DNA from: Bacteroidota bacterium
Lineage (GTDB): Bacteria > Bacteroidota > Bacteroidia > B-17B0 > Aurantibacillaceae
NCBI GenBank assembly: GCA_018267475.1
Contig: JAFDYI010000031.1
Location: forward strand, 1 to 50,260
Length of the DNA: 50,260 nucleotides
Direction: 5' to 3'
Position numbers and translations under genes: made by a program. The notes under the pieces were generated by a model. The model saw nothing but the letters and a program-made list of their open reading frames with translations. It made no database searches and had not been told where the DNA came from. Positions 18,120 to 27,989 of the stretch are shown in pieces (position 1 is the stretch's first letter; each line of letters begins with the position of its first letter).

Positions 18120-18824
18120 CTAGCTAAGCACATATTTTTCTGAGGTTAGTATTTTTTTCATGTTTCTATGAAATGAATTGATGATGCGCCTATGAAAAAA
18201 AGGATACATAAACTTATCTCTAAAGTTAGAGTCGCTTTTGAAGTAGCTGGTATGTACGATTTTTATTTTTCCGTTTTTACCTTCGGTATATTGGATGCGC
18301 TGCACCCCTTTTGATTTGTTATCATCTAAATAACTAAACTCTATTACTTTATCTTTGTTGTTTACGGTAATAATTTCAAAAGCAACCGGAATTTTAAAAG
18401 CGCCCAGCAGTATTTTTAAATTTAAAAAATAAACTTGCCCTGTATCTACTCCGCCTATGGCATCTTTACGATAAAAAATATGGTCGGGGTACTTTTGTAA
18501 AAGCAAACCAAAAGATACACGCCCACCTTCCCATGATTTGGATGGATTGGCCGATACATAGCCATTCCATATATCTTGCAGTTTTCCTTTTAAAAAAAAA
18601 GATTTTTCTGATTTTCGGTATGAGGACAGGTCTTTGTCTTTTCCCCAAGAAGAGTGTATCTCCTTAAACTGATGCTTTCCTTTTTTTATTTCTTGTTTTA
18701 TGTATCGTCTTATTTTTCGCTGCTCTATACGAGATAGGGTAATATCATCTAATTTTAATTGCCCGTATAAACACAACTGCGTGCATGAAAAAAAAAGTAC
18801 TATGTATTTAATAATCTCTTTCAC
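18120..18824 (-). CDS. Secreted protein of unknown function
   Basis: I do not recognise this 234-residue protein. It starts at a GTG (18824). A signal-like hydrophobic N-terminus (about residues 6-21) contains Cys14 and Cys18, but no clear lipobox. A basic stretch 'RIEQRKIRRYIKQEIKKGKH' follows, then a beta-rich domain with several aromatic residues. The last part, with alternating strands and a C-terminal helix, loosely resembles SRPBCC-like folds; this is weak. It lies 48 bases upstream of the OstA-like gene on the same strand, so it might share an envelope role, but that gene has its own -7 box. Confidence 0.6.
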   Translation of the reverse strand: MKEIIKYIVLFFSCTQLCLYGQLKLDDITLSRIEQRKIRRYIKQEIKKGKHQFKEIHSSWGKDKDLSSYRKSEKSFFLKGKLQDIWNGYVSANPSKSWEGGRVSFGLLLQKYPDHIFYRKDAIGGVDTGQVYFLNLKILLGAFKIPVAFEIITVNNKDKVIEFSYLDDNKSKGVQRIQYTEGKNGKIKIVHTSYFKSDSNFRDKFMYPFFHRRIINSFHRNMKKILTSEKYVLS

Positions 18825-19079
18825 AAAAGTTTTTAAAAAGAAGCTAAAAGTATAAAAAGTTTAATAACAAAAAAGCAAAAACAATCTTTACTCTTACTCT
18901 TTTAACTATTTCGCGATAAGATTAACGTATTTTAACCGTAAGTGCAGTTCCTTTACACAGAACCGATTAACACCAAACCATTATCCTTTTTCGTTTCGCC
19001 AATACTTTTTTTTGCAAGCTATTGAGAACAACTCAAGTGTGCCATAAACCCGAGCCTTATATCTCTAACGCAAGCACGT

Positions 19080-20651
19080 TCAACTCAACGACAAGATGCA
19101 CTGCATCAAGCCTAAATCGTCAAACGATATGGGTTTGCTGGGTTTTCGTATTCCTTTTCTATACAGGGCATGCTCGGTAGCCTCGCCCATAGCTACCGCC
19201 TTGTAATGCGCTTGCCATTTGTTTTTTTCAAAAAAAGCGTGTACGTTGCTGGGGGAGGTAAAAACTACTATCTGGGTTTTTGTATCAATTTCTATGCCCT
19301 GTTTCAGGGTTTCGTACACCACTAAATTGATGGCATTTTTGGTAAACTGCTGTTGCACGCTTTGCATGCTTTCTTTAGGTCCCGGAAATAATACTTTGGC
19401 GTTACCCACCAAAGAGGCAAACTGCTTGCCTACCATTTTGGTATCGGTGTTTTGCCCTATAAAATCGGCCCGATGCCCGTGCTTTCGTAGCTCGGCCGAT
19501 GTTTCTTTGCTGATGCAGCCAAACTTTACTTTGCCTATGTTGGGCTTTTGGCTAAAGAAAAAACGCACCGCATGTTTGCTGCTAAAAAAAATCCAATCGC
19601 TTATGGGTAAATGAAAAAAGGGAATGGCTTTAACATCAATCAAACTTTGGGCGGTAACATCAAAATTCAATTTTTTTAATGCTTTTTCTAAATAATCTTT
19701 TTCTCTGCATGTTTTCGTTACAAATACTTTTTTAGGGCTTAGGGTATTTAGTTTTTCTACAATACGCTCGGGCAAATCAAAACCCAATATCGTTTCGTAA
19801 TACAGTTGCACCGGCTGTTTATCCCAAGCTTCGGCTTTGCTTACCCATACTTTAAACGTATATTTATCTTTTTCGTTTAGCTCGGTTTCGCAGTACACGC
19901 CTAATGGCATTTGACATCCACCTTCCAACAGATTGAGCACACGTCGCTCAATAGCAACACGGGTTTGTACATCTTCCTTATTTATTTTTCCAACTACAAT
20001 TTCCATACCCATATCGTCTTCGCGTATCTGCCAGGCCAACACACCTTGAGCCGGTGCGGGTATAAACTCTTGCGGACTTAGTTTTACAACCGTAAACTTG
20101 CTTGTATCTAAGTCTAATCGTTCTATACCTGCGGCAGCCAGTAAAATGGCATCGTATTCTCCTTTTTCCAATTTCTTTAACCGGGTAGGCACGTTTCCGC
20201 GCAGGTCTTTTATAGTAACGTCGTCTCTAAAAGCTAATAGTTGCGCTTTTCTTCTTGCCGACGAGGTGCCTACTACCGCCTTCTCTTTTAGGCTAAATTT
20301 TTCTTTTTCGTTTACACATTCATCGCGTATGATAAGCCAATCGGCCGGGTTTTCTCGCTCCGAAACACCCGCTACCATTAAACCATCAGGGCTTATAGTT
20401 GGCAAATCTTTATGAGAATGTACGGCTATATCAATCTCTTTACTTAGCAAAGCCTCTTCCAGTTCTTTAGTAAAAAAACCTTTGCCTTCCATCTTATCAA
20501 AAGAAGTATTCCACTCTTGCGATCGATCGCCCTGGGTGCTTATCACTTTTATCTCTACTTCGCAATTCTGCTCTTCTAGTAATTTTTTAGTATAATGTGC
20601 CTGCCATAGCGCAAGGTCGCTGCCCCGAGTTCCTATAATCACTTTTTTCAT
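19080..20651 (-). CDS. hemC: Fused porphobilinogen deaminase and uroporphyrinogen-III synthase
   Basis: This 523-residue protein joins two consecutive haem-pathway enzymes. Residues 1 to about 305 are HemC, with 'GTRGSDLALWQ', the catalytic region 'AVHSHKDLPT', 'GTSSARRKAQL' and the dipyrromethane-cofactor cysteine in GGCQMPLG near residue 245. Residues from about 310 on match HemD (uroporphyrinogen-III synthase), with 'DWIFFSSKHAVRFF' and 'VVFTSPSNVHAFF'. HemC makes hydroxymethylbilane, and HemD closes it to uroporphyrinogen III, so fusion would allow direct hand-over of an unstable intermediate. Fusions of this kind are known in some bacteria, including Bacteroidota. Confidence 0.93.
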   Translation of the reverse strand: MKKVIIGTRGSDLALWQAHYTKKLLEEQNCEVEIKVISTQGDRSQEWNTSFDKMEGKGFFTKELEEALLSKEIDIAVHSHKDLPTISPDGLMVAGVSERENPADWLIIRDECVNEKEKFSLKEKAVVGTSSARRKAQLLAFRDDVTIKDLRGNVPTRLKKLEKGEYDAILLAAAGIERLDLDTSKFTVVKLSPQEFIPAPAQGVLAWQIREDDMGMEIVVGKINKEDVQTRVAIERRVLNLLEGGCQMPLGVYCETELNEKDKYTFKVWVSKAEAWDKQPVQLYYETILGFDLPERIVEKLNTLSPKKVFVTKTCREKDYLEKALKKLNFDVTAQSLIDVKAIPFFHLPISDWIFFSSKHAVRFFFSQKPNIGKVKFGCISKETSAELRKHGHRADFIGQNTDTKMVGKQFASLVGNAKVLFPGPKESMQSVQQQFTKNAINLVVYETLKQGIEIDTKTQIVVFTSPSNVHAFFEKNKWQAHYKAVAMGEATEHALYRKGIRKPSKPISFDDLGLMQCILSLS

Positions 20652-20839
20652 TCTTAATCGCTCTAGTTTTTTGTTTTTTATTTGTTACGCGCAAGCGAAG
20701 TAAAAAAAAATACTTGTTTGCGCCAAAGGTCTTTCCTTTTTTAGGTTTAAATTCTGAATTTTATCATAAAATGCAAAAATAATGAAACCTTTTAATATGA
20801 TGCACGTATAAAGCTATACAACCCTAAAACCGCCCGCCT

Positions 20840-21703
20840 ATGAGACAGCTAAAAATTACCAAACAAGTTACCAACCGCGAGACTGCCTCCTTAGATAAAT
20901 ACCTACAAGAGATAGGCCGCTTAGACCTTATTACCGCCGATGAAGAAGTGGAGCTGGCACGCAAAATACGACAGGGCGACCACCGCTCTTTAGAGCGCCT
21001 GGTAAAAGCCAACCTCAGGTTTGTGGTGTCGGTAAGCAAGCAGTATCAAAACCAAGGCTTAAGCCTACCCGACCTAATAAACGAAGGCAACTTAGGCTTG
21101 ATAAAATCGGCACAACGCTTTGACGAAACACGCGGCTTTAAATTTATTTCGTATGCCGTGTGGTGGATACGACAAAGCATTTTACAGGCCTTGGCCGAAC
21201 AAAGCAGGGTGGTGCGCCTACCCCTAAACAAAATTGGCTCCATCAACAAAATTGGAAAAGCTTACAACAAACTGGAGCAATTGCTGGAGCGCGAGCCTAC
21301 CCCCGACGAAATAGCCCAGGCGGTGGACTCAGCCCCAACAGACGTGGTAGAGATATTGCGTACCGGCGGCAGGCACGTATCGATGGATGCGCCCCTTAGC
21401 GCCACAGATGATGGCGGCAGTATGTACGATGTGATGGAGGAAAAAGATTCTATTAGCCCGGATAAAGAACTGCTGCTGCAATCTTTACGCGATGAGATAG
21501 AGCGCTCCCTCTCTACCCTTACCGATAGAGAAGCCAATGTAGTACGCCTGTACTTTGGGCTAAGCGGCAACCCACAACTATCTTTAGAAGAAATTGGCGA
21601 GCGCTTTGACCTAACCCGCGAACGAGTACGACAAATAAAAGAAAAAGCCGTACGGCGCCTCAAACACACCTCGCGAAGCAAATTGCTAAGAAATTATTTA
21701 TAG
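20840..21703 (+). CDS. rpoD: Primary RNA polymerase sigma factor (RpoD/SigA)
   Basis: This 287-residue protein is the short sigma-70 form seen across Bacteroidota, without the region 1.1 and long non-conserved insert of E. coli RpoD. Region 1.2 ('[16 protein letters not shown]') is followed by region 2 ('[20 protein letters not shown]', '[13 protein letters not shown]'), region 3 and region 4 ('[20 protein letters not shown]'). It should direct transcription from the -33/-7 promoters found in this window. It starts at ATG 20840; no exact TAnnTTTG was found upstream. Confidence 0.96.
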   Translation: MRQLKITKQVTNRETASLDKYLQEIGRLDLITADEEVELARKIRQGDHRSLERLVKANLRFVVSVSKQYQNQGLSLPDLINEGNLGLIKSAQRFDETRGFKFISYAVWWIRQSILQALAEQSRVVRLPLNKIGSINKIGKAYNKLEQLLEREPTPDEIAQAVDSAPTDVVEILRTGGRHVSMDAPLSATDDGGSMYDVMEEKDSISPDKELLLQSLRDEIERSLSTLTDREANVVRLYFGLSGNPQLSLEEIGERFDLTRERVRQIKEKAVRRLKHTSRSKLLRNYL

Positions 21704-21771
21704 CATGACATGGAGTATAAAGCATCTGTTTAAAAAATATGTACTTTCGCTTGCTTAATTTAATTGACTAG

Positions 21772-23148
21772 ATGAAACCCTCTATCCCTAAAGGAACACG
21801 CGATTTTTCGGCTACCGAAATGGCGCGCCGCAACTATATTTTTGAAGTAACAAAAAAATACTTCCGCCTATATGGCTTTGAACAAATAGAAACCCCTGCC
21901 ATGGAAAACCTAAGCACCCTTACCGGAAAGTACGGCGAAGAGGGCGACCAGCTTTTATTTAAAATACTGAACAGCCGCATACATGAAAGCAAAGAAAAAG
22001 AAAAACTAAATCATGAATTTTCTTTAAGCCTTGAAAAAGCCAGAAACACCGAAGTGCTAACCGAGCGCGCCCTGCGCTACGACCTTACCGTACCTTTTGC
22101 CCGATACGTAGTCATGCACCAACACGAACTAACTTTCCCTTTCAAACGATTTCAAATACAACCGGTATGGCGCGCCGACAAACCCCAAAAAGGCCGTTAC
22201 CGCGAGTTCTATCAATGCGATGCCGACATGATAGGAAGCCCCTCGCTAACAAACGAAATAGAACTCATACACCTAATGAACGATGTGTATAAAGAACTTA
22301 AAATACCCGTTAGCATAAAGATAAACAATAGAAAAATTTTAGCCGGCATAGCCGAACTAATTGGTGCGCCCGATAAAATAGTAAACATAACTGTAGCCAT
22401 TGATAAATTAGACAAAATTGGAATTGAAAACGTAAAAGAAGAACTAAAACAGAGTTTGTCTGCCACTCAAATAACAGAATTAGAACCTCTTTTAACGTTT
22501 AAAGGCAATACCCAAGAAACTATTTTGTTTTTAAAACAATACTTAAAAAACACAGCTGCTGGGCAAAAAGGCATTGAAGAATTGGAAACTATTTTTAATG
22601 CAAAAACAGATATACAACATGCCACATTAGAGTTAGACATAACCCTTGCCCGAGGCCTAAACTACTACACAGGGGCTATTTTTGAAGTAAAAGCCAATGC
22701 AGGCACCTTTACTTCAAGCATTACCGGGGGTGGAAGATACGACGACCTAACCGGCATTTTTGGGTTACCCAATATGAGCGGTGTAGGTATTTCTTTTGGT
22801 ATTGACAGAATATACGACGTAATGGACGAACTGCACTTATTTGACACCACCTTATGTAAAACACAAAGTGCGCAGTTGTTGCTTATGCACATGGGGGAAG
22901 CCGAGCAAATGCACGCCATGCAGTTATTACCTGAATTACGAAAAGCAGGTATTAGCGCCGAAGTATATCCAGATGTAACAAAAAAACTAAACAAACAGTT
23001 TGATTACGCCACTAAAAAAGACATTCCCTTTTTAATAGTAATAGGTTCTAACGAAGCCGCAAACAAAGAATATACGCTAAAAACAAAAACCGAAAAAACG
23101 GAACAACTAACCCTTCATCAAATCATCGAAAAAATAAAAAAAACATGA
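21772..23148 (+). CDS. hisS: Histidyl-tRNA synthetase
   Basis: This 458-residue class II synthetase charges tRNA-His. Landmarks are 'IPKGTRDF' at the N-terminus, motif 1 around '[12 protein letters not shown]', motif 2 near 'RPYRW'-like '[20 protein letters not shown]', the His-A loops '[14 protein letters not shown]' and 'GGGRYDDL', and a C-terminal anticodon-binding domain. A near-match -7 box (TACTTTCG, 21742-21749) lies 22 bases ahead of the ATG. Its stop overlaps the next gene's start by four bases. Confidence 0.96.
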   Translation: MKPSIPKGTRDFSATEMARRNYIFEVTKKYFRLYGFEQIETPAMENLSTLTGKYGEEGDQLLFKILNSRIHESKEKEKLNHEFSLSLEKARNTEVLTERALRYDLTVPFARYVVMHQHELTFPFKRFQIQPVWRADKPQKGRYREFYQCDADMIGSPSLTNEIELIHLMNDVYKELKIPVSIKINNRKILAGIAELIGAPDKIVNITVAIDKLDKIGIENVKEELKQSLSATQITELEPLLTFKGNTQETILFLKQYLKNTAAGQKGIEELETIFNAKTDIQHATLELDITLARGLNYYTGAIFEVKANAGTFTSSITGGGRYDDLTGIFGLPNMSGVGISFGIDRIYDVMDELHLFDTTLCKTQSAQLLLMHMGEAEQMHAMQLLPELRKAGISAEVYPDVTKKLNKQFDYATKKDIPFLIVIGSNEAANKEYTLKTKTEKTEQLTLHQIIEKIKKT

Positions 23149-23612
23149 AAAAAATAAGCCTTTTCTTTGCCGCCTTGTTCCTTTATTTAGGAAGCGCCTA
23201 TGCCCAAGAAAAAAAAATGTGGGTACAAGTAAATATAGACCTGTCTTTTAAAAACAAAGATGGAGCCGACCTCTTAGGTTCTTCTTTTGTAAACGATAGT
23301 ATTGTAGTGTATAATATAGTGGAAGGAAAAAAAATAAAAGTGAACAAACCCCATGCCGACTACCCCAACAACCACTTTACTTTTTACGATAAAGCAACAC
23401 AAAGCACTATTTTGCGTGTGTTTTTAGAGGAAGAAACAACGCTACTGCAACTAAACGCTAAAACCACCGACACCATTAAGTGTAGTTTAAAAAAAGAAAA
23501 AGGCGCGGTACACCTTTATAAAGTATGGTACAACGGCAAACTAAAATATAAGTTTGGGAAAGGAGCGCCCGGTATCATTACTGTTTTATACCCAACTAAT
23601 AAATGCAATTGA
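23145..23612 (+). CDS. Small secreted protein of unknown function
   Basis: I do not recognise this 155-residue protein. It has a clear signal peptide with cleavage after 'GSAYA' (residue 20) and a mature part that is basic and rich in beta-strand-forming residues. It contains a single Cys beyond the signal peptide in the middle and another near the C-terminus (PTNKCN). Its ATG overlaps the hisS stop (ATGA), which means it is co-transcribed and probably translationally coupled to hisS, although there is no obvious functional link. Confidence 0.65.
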   Translation: MKKISLFFAALFLYLGSAYAQEKKMWVQVNIDLSFKNKDGADLLGSSFVNDSIVVYNIVEGKKIKVNKPHADYPNNHFTFYDKATQSTILRVFLEEETTLLQLNAKTTDTIKCSLKKEKGAVHLYKVWYNGKLKYKFGKGAPGIITVLYPTNKCN

Positions 23613-23691
23613 GCCGCTATTTTGCAAGCTAAACTTGTGCTAAAAAAGGTTGCAATTCCACTATCTGTTTTCGGTTAAATAAAATGTTTAG

Positions 23692-23699
23692 TATCTTTG
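23692..23699 (+). promoter_or_regulatory. -7 box (TATCTTTG) for ribF
   Basis: Exact TAnnTTTG, ending ten bases before the TTG start. A TTTTC at about 23668-23672 stands near the expected -33 position. Confidence 0.55.
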
Positions 23700-23709
23700 T
23701 ACTTGCATT

Positions 23710-24636
23710 TTGAATGTATATCGCTCCATACACGAAATTCCTCCCATTAAATTACCCATTGTTACCATTGGTTCTTTTGATGGAGTTCATTTAGGGCACA
23801 AACAAATTATTGAGCGCTTGCAAAAAGTGCAACAGCAAAGCGGAGGCGAAACCTTTGTGTTTACCTTTCATCCACACCCACGCCAAGTACTTTTTCCTAA
23901 AGAAACGGATTTAAAACTACTAACCCTTACAGAAGAAAAACTTGGCTTACTAGAGCGTTTAGGGGTAAATCACGTGTTGGTATTTCCTTTTACCCAAGCG
24001 TTTGCCCAGCAGTCGGCACACAGCTACGTGCACGATATTTTAGTGCAAGCCATTGGCGTAAAAAAAATGGTAATAGGCTACGATCATCGTTTTGGAAACA
24101 ACAGAGAAGGCAATATGGATACGCTAAAAAAATACGCTGCGCAGTATCATTTTGAAGTAGAAGAAATTCCTGCCCATGAAATAGACCATGTAAACATAAG
24201 CTCCAGCAAAATACGAAAAGCCTTAGATGCCGGAGATATAAAAACCGCCAATACCTACTTAGGCTACCCCTACTCCATCAGCGGAAAAGTAATTGACGGT
24301 AAAAAATTAGGTCGTACCTTGGGCTATCCTACTGCCAACATTTTAATTGAAAACCACAACAAGCTCATACCTAAAACAGGCGTGTATGCGGCTAAAACCA
24401 CTATAAACGGCATCACCTACAAAGGCATGATGAGCATTGGGTACAACCCCACCACCGATAAAGACCAAAAAATAAAAATAGAATTGCATATTTTTAATTT
24501 TGACGCCAACATTTATAATACTACTTTAACGCTTCAAATACAAGCTCGTTTGCGCGACGAAGAAAAGTTTGCCTCGCTTAACGATTTAAAAAATCAACTG
24601 CATGAAGACAAAGCACAAGCTCTCGCTATTTTGTAA
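23710..24636 (+). CDS. ribF: Bifunctional riboflavin kinase / FAD synthetase
   Basis: This 308-residue protein converts riboflavin to FMN and FMN to FAD. The N-terminal adenylyltransferase domain has 'TIGSFDGVHLGHKQII' (HxGH type, from residue 19), and the C-terminal kinase domain has 'GRTLGYPTANI' and the 'KTGVYAA' region. No ATG exists near the N-terminus; TTG at 23710 gives the expected family start, with ATT one codon upstream as an alternative. The nearby ATG at 23714 is out of frame. With a -7 box ten bases upstream the mRNA leader must be very short. The 3' end overlaps the LRR gene by 35 bases. Confidence 0.95.
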   Translation: MNVYRSIHEIPPIKLPIVTIGSFDGVHLGHKQIIERLQKVQQQSGGETFVFTFHPHPRQVLFPKETDLKLLTLTEEKLGLLERLGVNHVLVFPFTQAFAQQSAHSYVHDILVQAIGVKKMVIGYDHRFGNNREGNMDTLKKYAAQYHFEVEEIPAHEIDHVNISSSKIRKALDAGDIKTANTYLGYPYSISGKVIDGKKLGRTLGYPTANILIENHNKLIPKTGVYAAKTTINGITYKGMMSIGYNPTTDKDQKIKIELHIFNFDANIYNTTLTLQIQARLRDEEKFASLNDLKNQLHEDKAQALAIL

Positions 24637-25231
24637 TACAGCGCTGCTGCTGTTAGCCTTTTGCGGAACCGGTTGGGCCCAAGAGCAAAAAGAGTTGTTG
24701 GACTCCGCCCAGCTGGTTGAAACCTATACCTTTATGAGCCTTACCGAAGCATTAGAACACCCCGAAATGGTAATAAAACTAGAGCTGCGTAAGCAAAAAA
24801 TAAAAACATTTCCTCCCGAAATTTTTCAATTTAAAAACCTGCAATGGCTTGATTTAGGAAGAAATCAACTAAAAGAAATTCCCGACAGTTTATACAAGCT
24901 GAACAACCTTCAGTACCTAGATGTATCGCGCAACAAGTTAGGCTCACTGCCTAAAGAAATTGGAAAGTGCGGCAACTTATTTTACTTAAATGCAAACAAC
25001 AACGACTTGTATTTTTTACCTCCGCAAATAGGCAATTTAGAAAATTTGCGCATGCTTGATTTGTGGAGCAACGATTTATCTGATTTTCCGGAAACAATGC
25101 AAAACTTGAAAAACCTAACCACTATAGATATACGAGGCATTTTAATAAGCGACGATGTAGTAAAAAAATTAAAAAGAATGTTGCCCCACACACACGTAGC
25201 TTCTAGCCCACCGTGCAATTGTAAACTGTAA
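24602..25231 (+). CDS. Secreted leucine-rich-repeat protein
   Basis: This 209-residue protein has a signal peptide (residues 1-26, ending 'GTGWA'). About five leucine-rich repeats of the 23-residue type follow, for example 'LQWLDLGRNQLKEIP', 'LQYLDVSRNKLGSLP' and 'LRMLDLWSNDLSDFP'. Such repeats bind proteins; the partner is unknown. The C-terminus ends 'PPCNCKL'. Its ATG lies 35 bases inside ribF in another frame, yet this overlap encodes the positively charged start of the signal peptide, so the start is convincing. It is followed two bases later by the ferredoxin gene. Confidence 0.82.
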   Translation: MKTKHKLSLFCNTALLLLAFCGTGWAQEQKELLDSAQLVETYTFMSLTEALEHPEMVIKLELRKQKIKTFPPEIFQFKNLQWLDLGRNQLKEIPDSLYKLNNLQYLDVSRNKLGSLPKEIGKCGNLFYLNANNNDLYFLPPQIGNLENLRMLDLWSNDLSDFPETMQNLKNLTTIDIRGILISDDVVKKLKRMLPHTHVASSPPCNCKL

Positions 25232-25233
25232 AA

Positions 25234-25557
25234 ATGAACCCTTTAGTATTTGACATACACGTTTTTGTTTGTACCAACCAACGTAGTGGTACCGAAAAAA
25301 AAAGCTGCGGCGAACAGCATGGCTTAGACCTTACAGCTGCTTTTAAAAAAGCCATAAAAGACAAAAAACTAACTAAATCTATCCGGGCACAACGCGCCGG
25401 GTGCTTAGGTATTTGCGATTTTGGGCCTACCGTAGCCCTATATCCCGAAGGTGTTTTTTATGTAAACGTACAGCTAAGCGATGTAGAAGAAATTGTGCAA
25501 TCGCATATTGTAGAAGGAAAAATAGTAGAACGTCTTTTGTTAAAAAAAGACAGATAA
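25234..25557 (+). CDS. Thioredoxin-like [2Fe-2S] ferredoxin
   Basis: This 107-residue protein has four cysteines (13, 25, 57 and 61) in the C-x11-C ... C-x3-C pattern of thioredoxin-fold [2Fe-2S] ferredoxins, within 'HVFVCTNQR' and 'RAGCLGICDFGPTVALYPEG'. These proteins carry single electrons; their partners here are unknown. The gene follows the LRR gene by two bases, so it is probably in the ribF-LRR-ferredoxin transcript. A link to flavin cofactors made by RibF is possible but speculative. Confidence 0.88.
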   Translation: MNPLVFDIHVFVCTNQRSGTEKKSCGEQHGLDLTAAFKKAIKDKKLTKSIRAQRAGCLGICDFGPTVALYPEGVFYVNVQLSDVEEIVQSHIVEGKIVERLLLKKDR

Positions 25558-25587
25558 CCTCTTTCTTATAGATACCCAACAATCCAA

Positions 25588-25595
25588 TATATTTG
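25588..25595 (+). promoter_or_regulatory. -7 box (TATATTTG) for the cation efflux gene
   Basis: Exact TAnnTTTG, 34 bases ahead of the TTG start at 25630. TTTC at 25562-25565 is a partial -33 match about 22 bases upstream. Confidence 0.55.
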
Positions 25596-25629
25596 TACCT
25601 ATTACGCACCGTTTATACCGTTAATAAAA

Positions 25630-26505
25630 TTGACACACGAGCAAACAGCCATAAAAACAACGTACTTTAGCATTGCCGGAAATGCAGCGCTGGCTTTAAT
25701 TAAAGGTTTGGCCGGTTTTTTCGGGAACTCGTATGCCCTGGTGGCAGATGCCATAGAATCTACTACCGATATTTTTTCGTCTATCTTAGTGCTACTGGGA
25801 TTAAAATACGCCAACAAACCCGCCGACAAAAACCACCCGTACGGGCATGGACGGGTAGAACCCTTAATAACCTTTATAGTAGTCGGCTTTCTTATTACAT
25901 CAGCCACTATTATTGCTTACGAAAGCATTCAAAACATATACACCCCACACAGCCTTCCCAAAAGTTGGACCCTGCTTATACTCGGCGCCATTATTATATG
26001 GAAAGAAATTTCGTACCGCATTGTACTAAAGAAAAGCAACCAAACAAACAGCTCCTCCTTAAAAGCCGATGCCTGGCACCACCGCAGCGATGCCATCACT
26101 TCAGTTGCTGCTTTTATTGGTATTTCTATTGCGCTTATTTTTGGAAAAGGCTATGAAACTGCCGATGATTGGGCGGCCCTATTTGCTGCCGCCTTTATTT
26201 TGTACAACAGTTATCTTATTTTCAGGCCGGCCTTAGGCGAAATTATGGACGAAAACACCTATGAAGACCTTATCCAAAACATTAGAGTAGTGTCGGCCAC
26301 GGTGCCGGGTATTATGGGTACCGAAAAATGCTTTGTAAGAAAATCGGGGCTCAAGTACCATATTGATTTACACGCTCTAGTTGATGCCAACCTAACCGTA
26401 AAAGAAGGGCACGATATTGCCCACCGATTAAAAGATACTCTTAGAGAAAAAATGCCGCAGCTTGGACATGTTTTAATACATATAGAGCCCAGCTGTTTGG
26501 CTTAA
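25630..26505 (+). CDS. Cation diffusion facilitator (CDF) family transporter
   Basis: This 291-residue inner-membrane protein should export divalent metals (Zn, Fe, Co, Mn or Cd) in exchange for protons. It has the CDF metal-site motifs 'ALVADAIESTTDIFSS' in helix 2 and 'DAWHHRSDAITSV' in helix 5, plus 'HPYGHGRVEPL' in the first loop. A cytoplasmic C-terminal ferredoxin-like domain ends in 'GHVLIHIEPS'. The start is a TTG at 25630, and no ATG is near. Its exact metal cannot be told from sequence alone. Confidence 0.92.
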   Translation: MTHEQTAIKTTYFSIAGNAALALIKGLAGFFGNSYALVADAIESTTDIFSSILVLLGLKYANKPADKNHPYGHGRVEPLITFIVVGFLITSATIIAYESIQNIYTPHSLPKSWTLLILGAIIIWKEISYRIVLKKSNQTNSSSLKADAWHHRSDAITSVAAFIGISIALIFGKGYETADDWAALFAAAFILYNSYLIFRPALGEIMDENTYEDLIQNIRVVSATVPGIMGTEKCFVRKSGLKYHIDLHALVDANLTVKEGHDIAHRLKDTLREKMPQLGHVLIHIEPSCLA

Positions 26506-26512
26506 ACCAACT

Positions 26513-27607
26513 CTATTCCGGCTTTGAAACAGAATTGTTTTGTTGTTTTTTCTTACGAAGGTAAACCGGAATATCATCGCCTAACAAATAACCCCAAGGC
26601 TGCAAAGAGGGTATCCTATCAAAAATAACTTTAGTAATGGCTATAGCCGGCAAAGCCAAAAACATACCGGAAATACCAATAAGCATACCGCCACAAATAA
26701 TACCCAGCATAGAAAAAAGTGCATTTATTTTCACTTTAGAGCTAACTACCTTAGGAATTAAGATATTGCTATCTATCAAATGAACCACCATAAACAGTAT
26801 GGCTATGCTAAGCAAAATGCTTAAATCGGTAGAGCCGCTAAGCGCTATAAGCATGGCAAACAATGCGGATAAAAAAATACCCACATACGGTATCAGATTT
26901 AAAAAAGCAGTAAGCACCCCTACAAACACCGCGTACCGAACCCCCATCACCATCAAACTAATAGATACCAACAACGCTATTATCAGCATTTCTATAAGCA
27001 AACCCACCAAATAACTATGCACTACTGTTTTAATTTGAGATACAATGCTCTTTAAAACAACATGATGCTGAGGCTTTACCAAGCGATTTAAAAACTCTAA
27101 AAACAAACCACGATACGAAAGAATTAAAAACATATAAATAGGAACAAAAACCAACATCATTAAAATAGATGAAAAATGCGACAAGGTGCTGCTCATAAAC
27201 GCTTTGCCCATATCTATAGATTGTAAAGAGAAATGAAGTAAATAGCTTTTTTGCTTGCTGTAGCCTATATTAAAGCGTTCAAAAATCCAATCTTGTATGT
27301 TGTAAATATGCGCTGTAACATTTTCTTGTATCTTAGGAAAATCGGCAGAAAAAGCCGCTATTTCCGAACCTATAAAAACAAGAATGCCGCTGCCCATAAG
27401 CAAAAAAAACAATAAGGCCGTTACCACCGCCCAAGTATGAGAAAAGCAGACTTTTGCTTGCAAAAAAGAAACTACGGGTTGCAGCAACACAGCCAATAAA
27501 AAAGCTAAAAAAAGAGGCACTAAAAGGCTGCTTAAAAAATAAACGCTTGCCACACAAGCAAAAAAAACAAAAAATACGGCCGCCGTTTTAAAAACAAAAC
27601 TATTCAT
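26513..27607 (-). CDS. AI-2E family transporter (PerM-like)
   Basis: This 364-residue polytopic protein has about eight membrane spans, with a pair at the N-terminus, a long amphipathic stretch, then a C-terminal cluster containing 'FLNLIPYVGIFLSALFAMLI' and 'LIPKVVSSKVKINALFSM', both standard for the AI-2E/PerM/YtvI family. Members have been linked to autoinducer-2 or sodium export, but most are uncharacterised. The gene converges with the CDF gene seven bases away. No exact -7 box was found upstream. Confidence 0.88.
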   Translation of the reverse strand: MNSFVFKTAAVFFVFFACVASVYFLSSLLVPLFLAFLLAVLLQPVVSFLQAKVCFSHTWAVVTALLFFLLMGSGILVFIGSEIAAFSADFPKIQENVTAHIYNIQDWIFERFNIGYSKQKSYLLHFSLQSIDMGKAFMSSTLSHFSSILMMLVFVPIYMFLILSYRGLFLEFLNRLVKPQHHVVLKSIVSQIKTVVHSYLVGLLIEMLIIALLVSISLMVMGVRYAVFVGVLTAFLNLIPYVGIFLSALFAMLIALSGSTDLSILLSIAILFMVVHLIDSNILIPKVVSSKVKINALFSMLGIICGGMLIGISGMFLALPAIAITKVIFDRIPSLQPWGYLLGDDIPVYLRKKKQQNNSVSKPE

Positions 27608-27664
27608 AATACAAATGTTATTATGTTTGCAAAGTACTGCTTTTTTTCACAAAAATAAATACCG

Positions 27665-27937
27665 CTATCTCTTTAATTCAAAATTTCGGTACCCTTTTAG
27701 GTCTGCTTCTTGGGCTTGAACTTCCGTAACTTTTGCTTGAGTTGGCCCTACATAGCACCACTCTATCAACTTGTTGATGTTTTCTTCTGCGCCTTCGGCC
27801 TCTATATACACATCGCCATTGGCTGCATTTTTTACAAAACCAGACAAACCTAACTCTAATGCCTTATTAAGCGTAGCAAACCGGTAGGATACGCCTTGCA
27901 CAAAGCCTTTTACCACTATGTTGTAGTGTCTGCTCAT
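27665..27937 (-). CDS. acyP: Acylphosphatase
   Basis: This 90-residue protein has normal acylphosphatase length and hydrolyses acyl phosphates such as acetyl- or carbamoyl-phosphate. Both catalytic residues are present: Arg19 in 'GFVQGVSYRF' (phosphate loop) and Asn37 in 'LSGFVKNAANGDV'. The C-terminus 'YRNFELKR' is also as expected. It is 52 bases downstream of efp on the same strand, so they may share a transcript. Confidence 0.94.
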   Translation of the reverse strand: MSRHYNIVVKGFVQGVSYRFATLNKALELGLSGFVKNAANGDVYIEAEGAEENINKLIEWCYVGPTQAKVTEVQAQEADLKGYRNFELKR

Positions 27938-27989
27938 TTTTTTTAACTGCTACTACCCTACTCTTCGTAAAAAGCCTTTGCAAAAAAAA

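Noticed and set aside
20098-20415. 105-codon plus-strand open frame
   Set aside because: It is antisense to the HemC part of the fusion, with no recognisable product.
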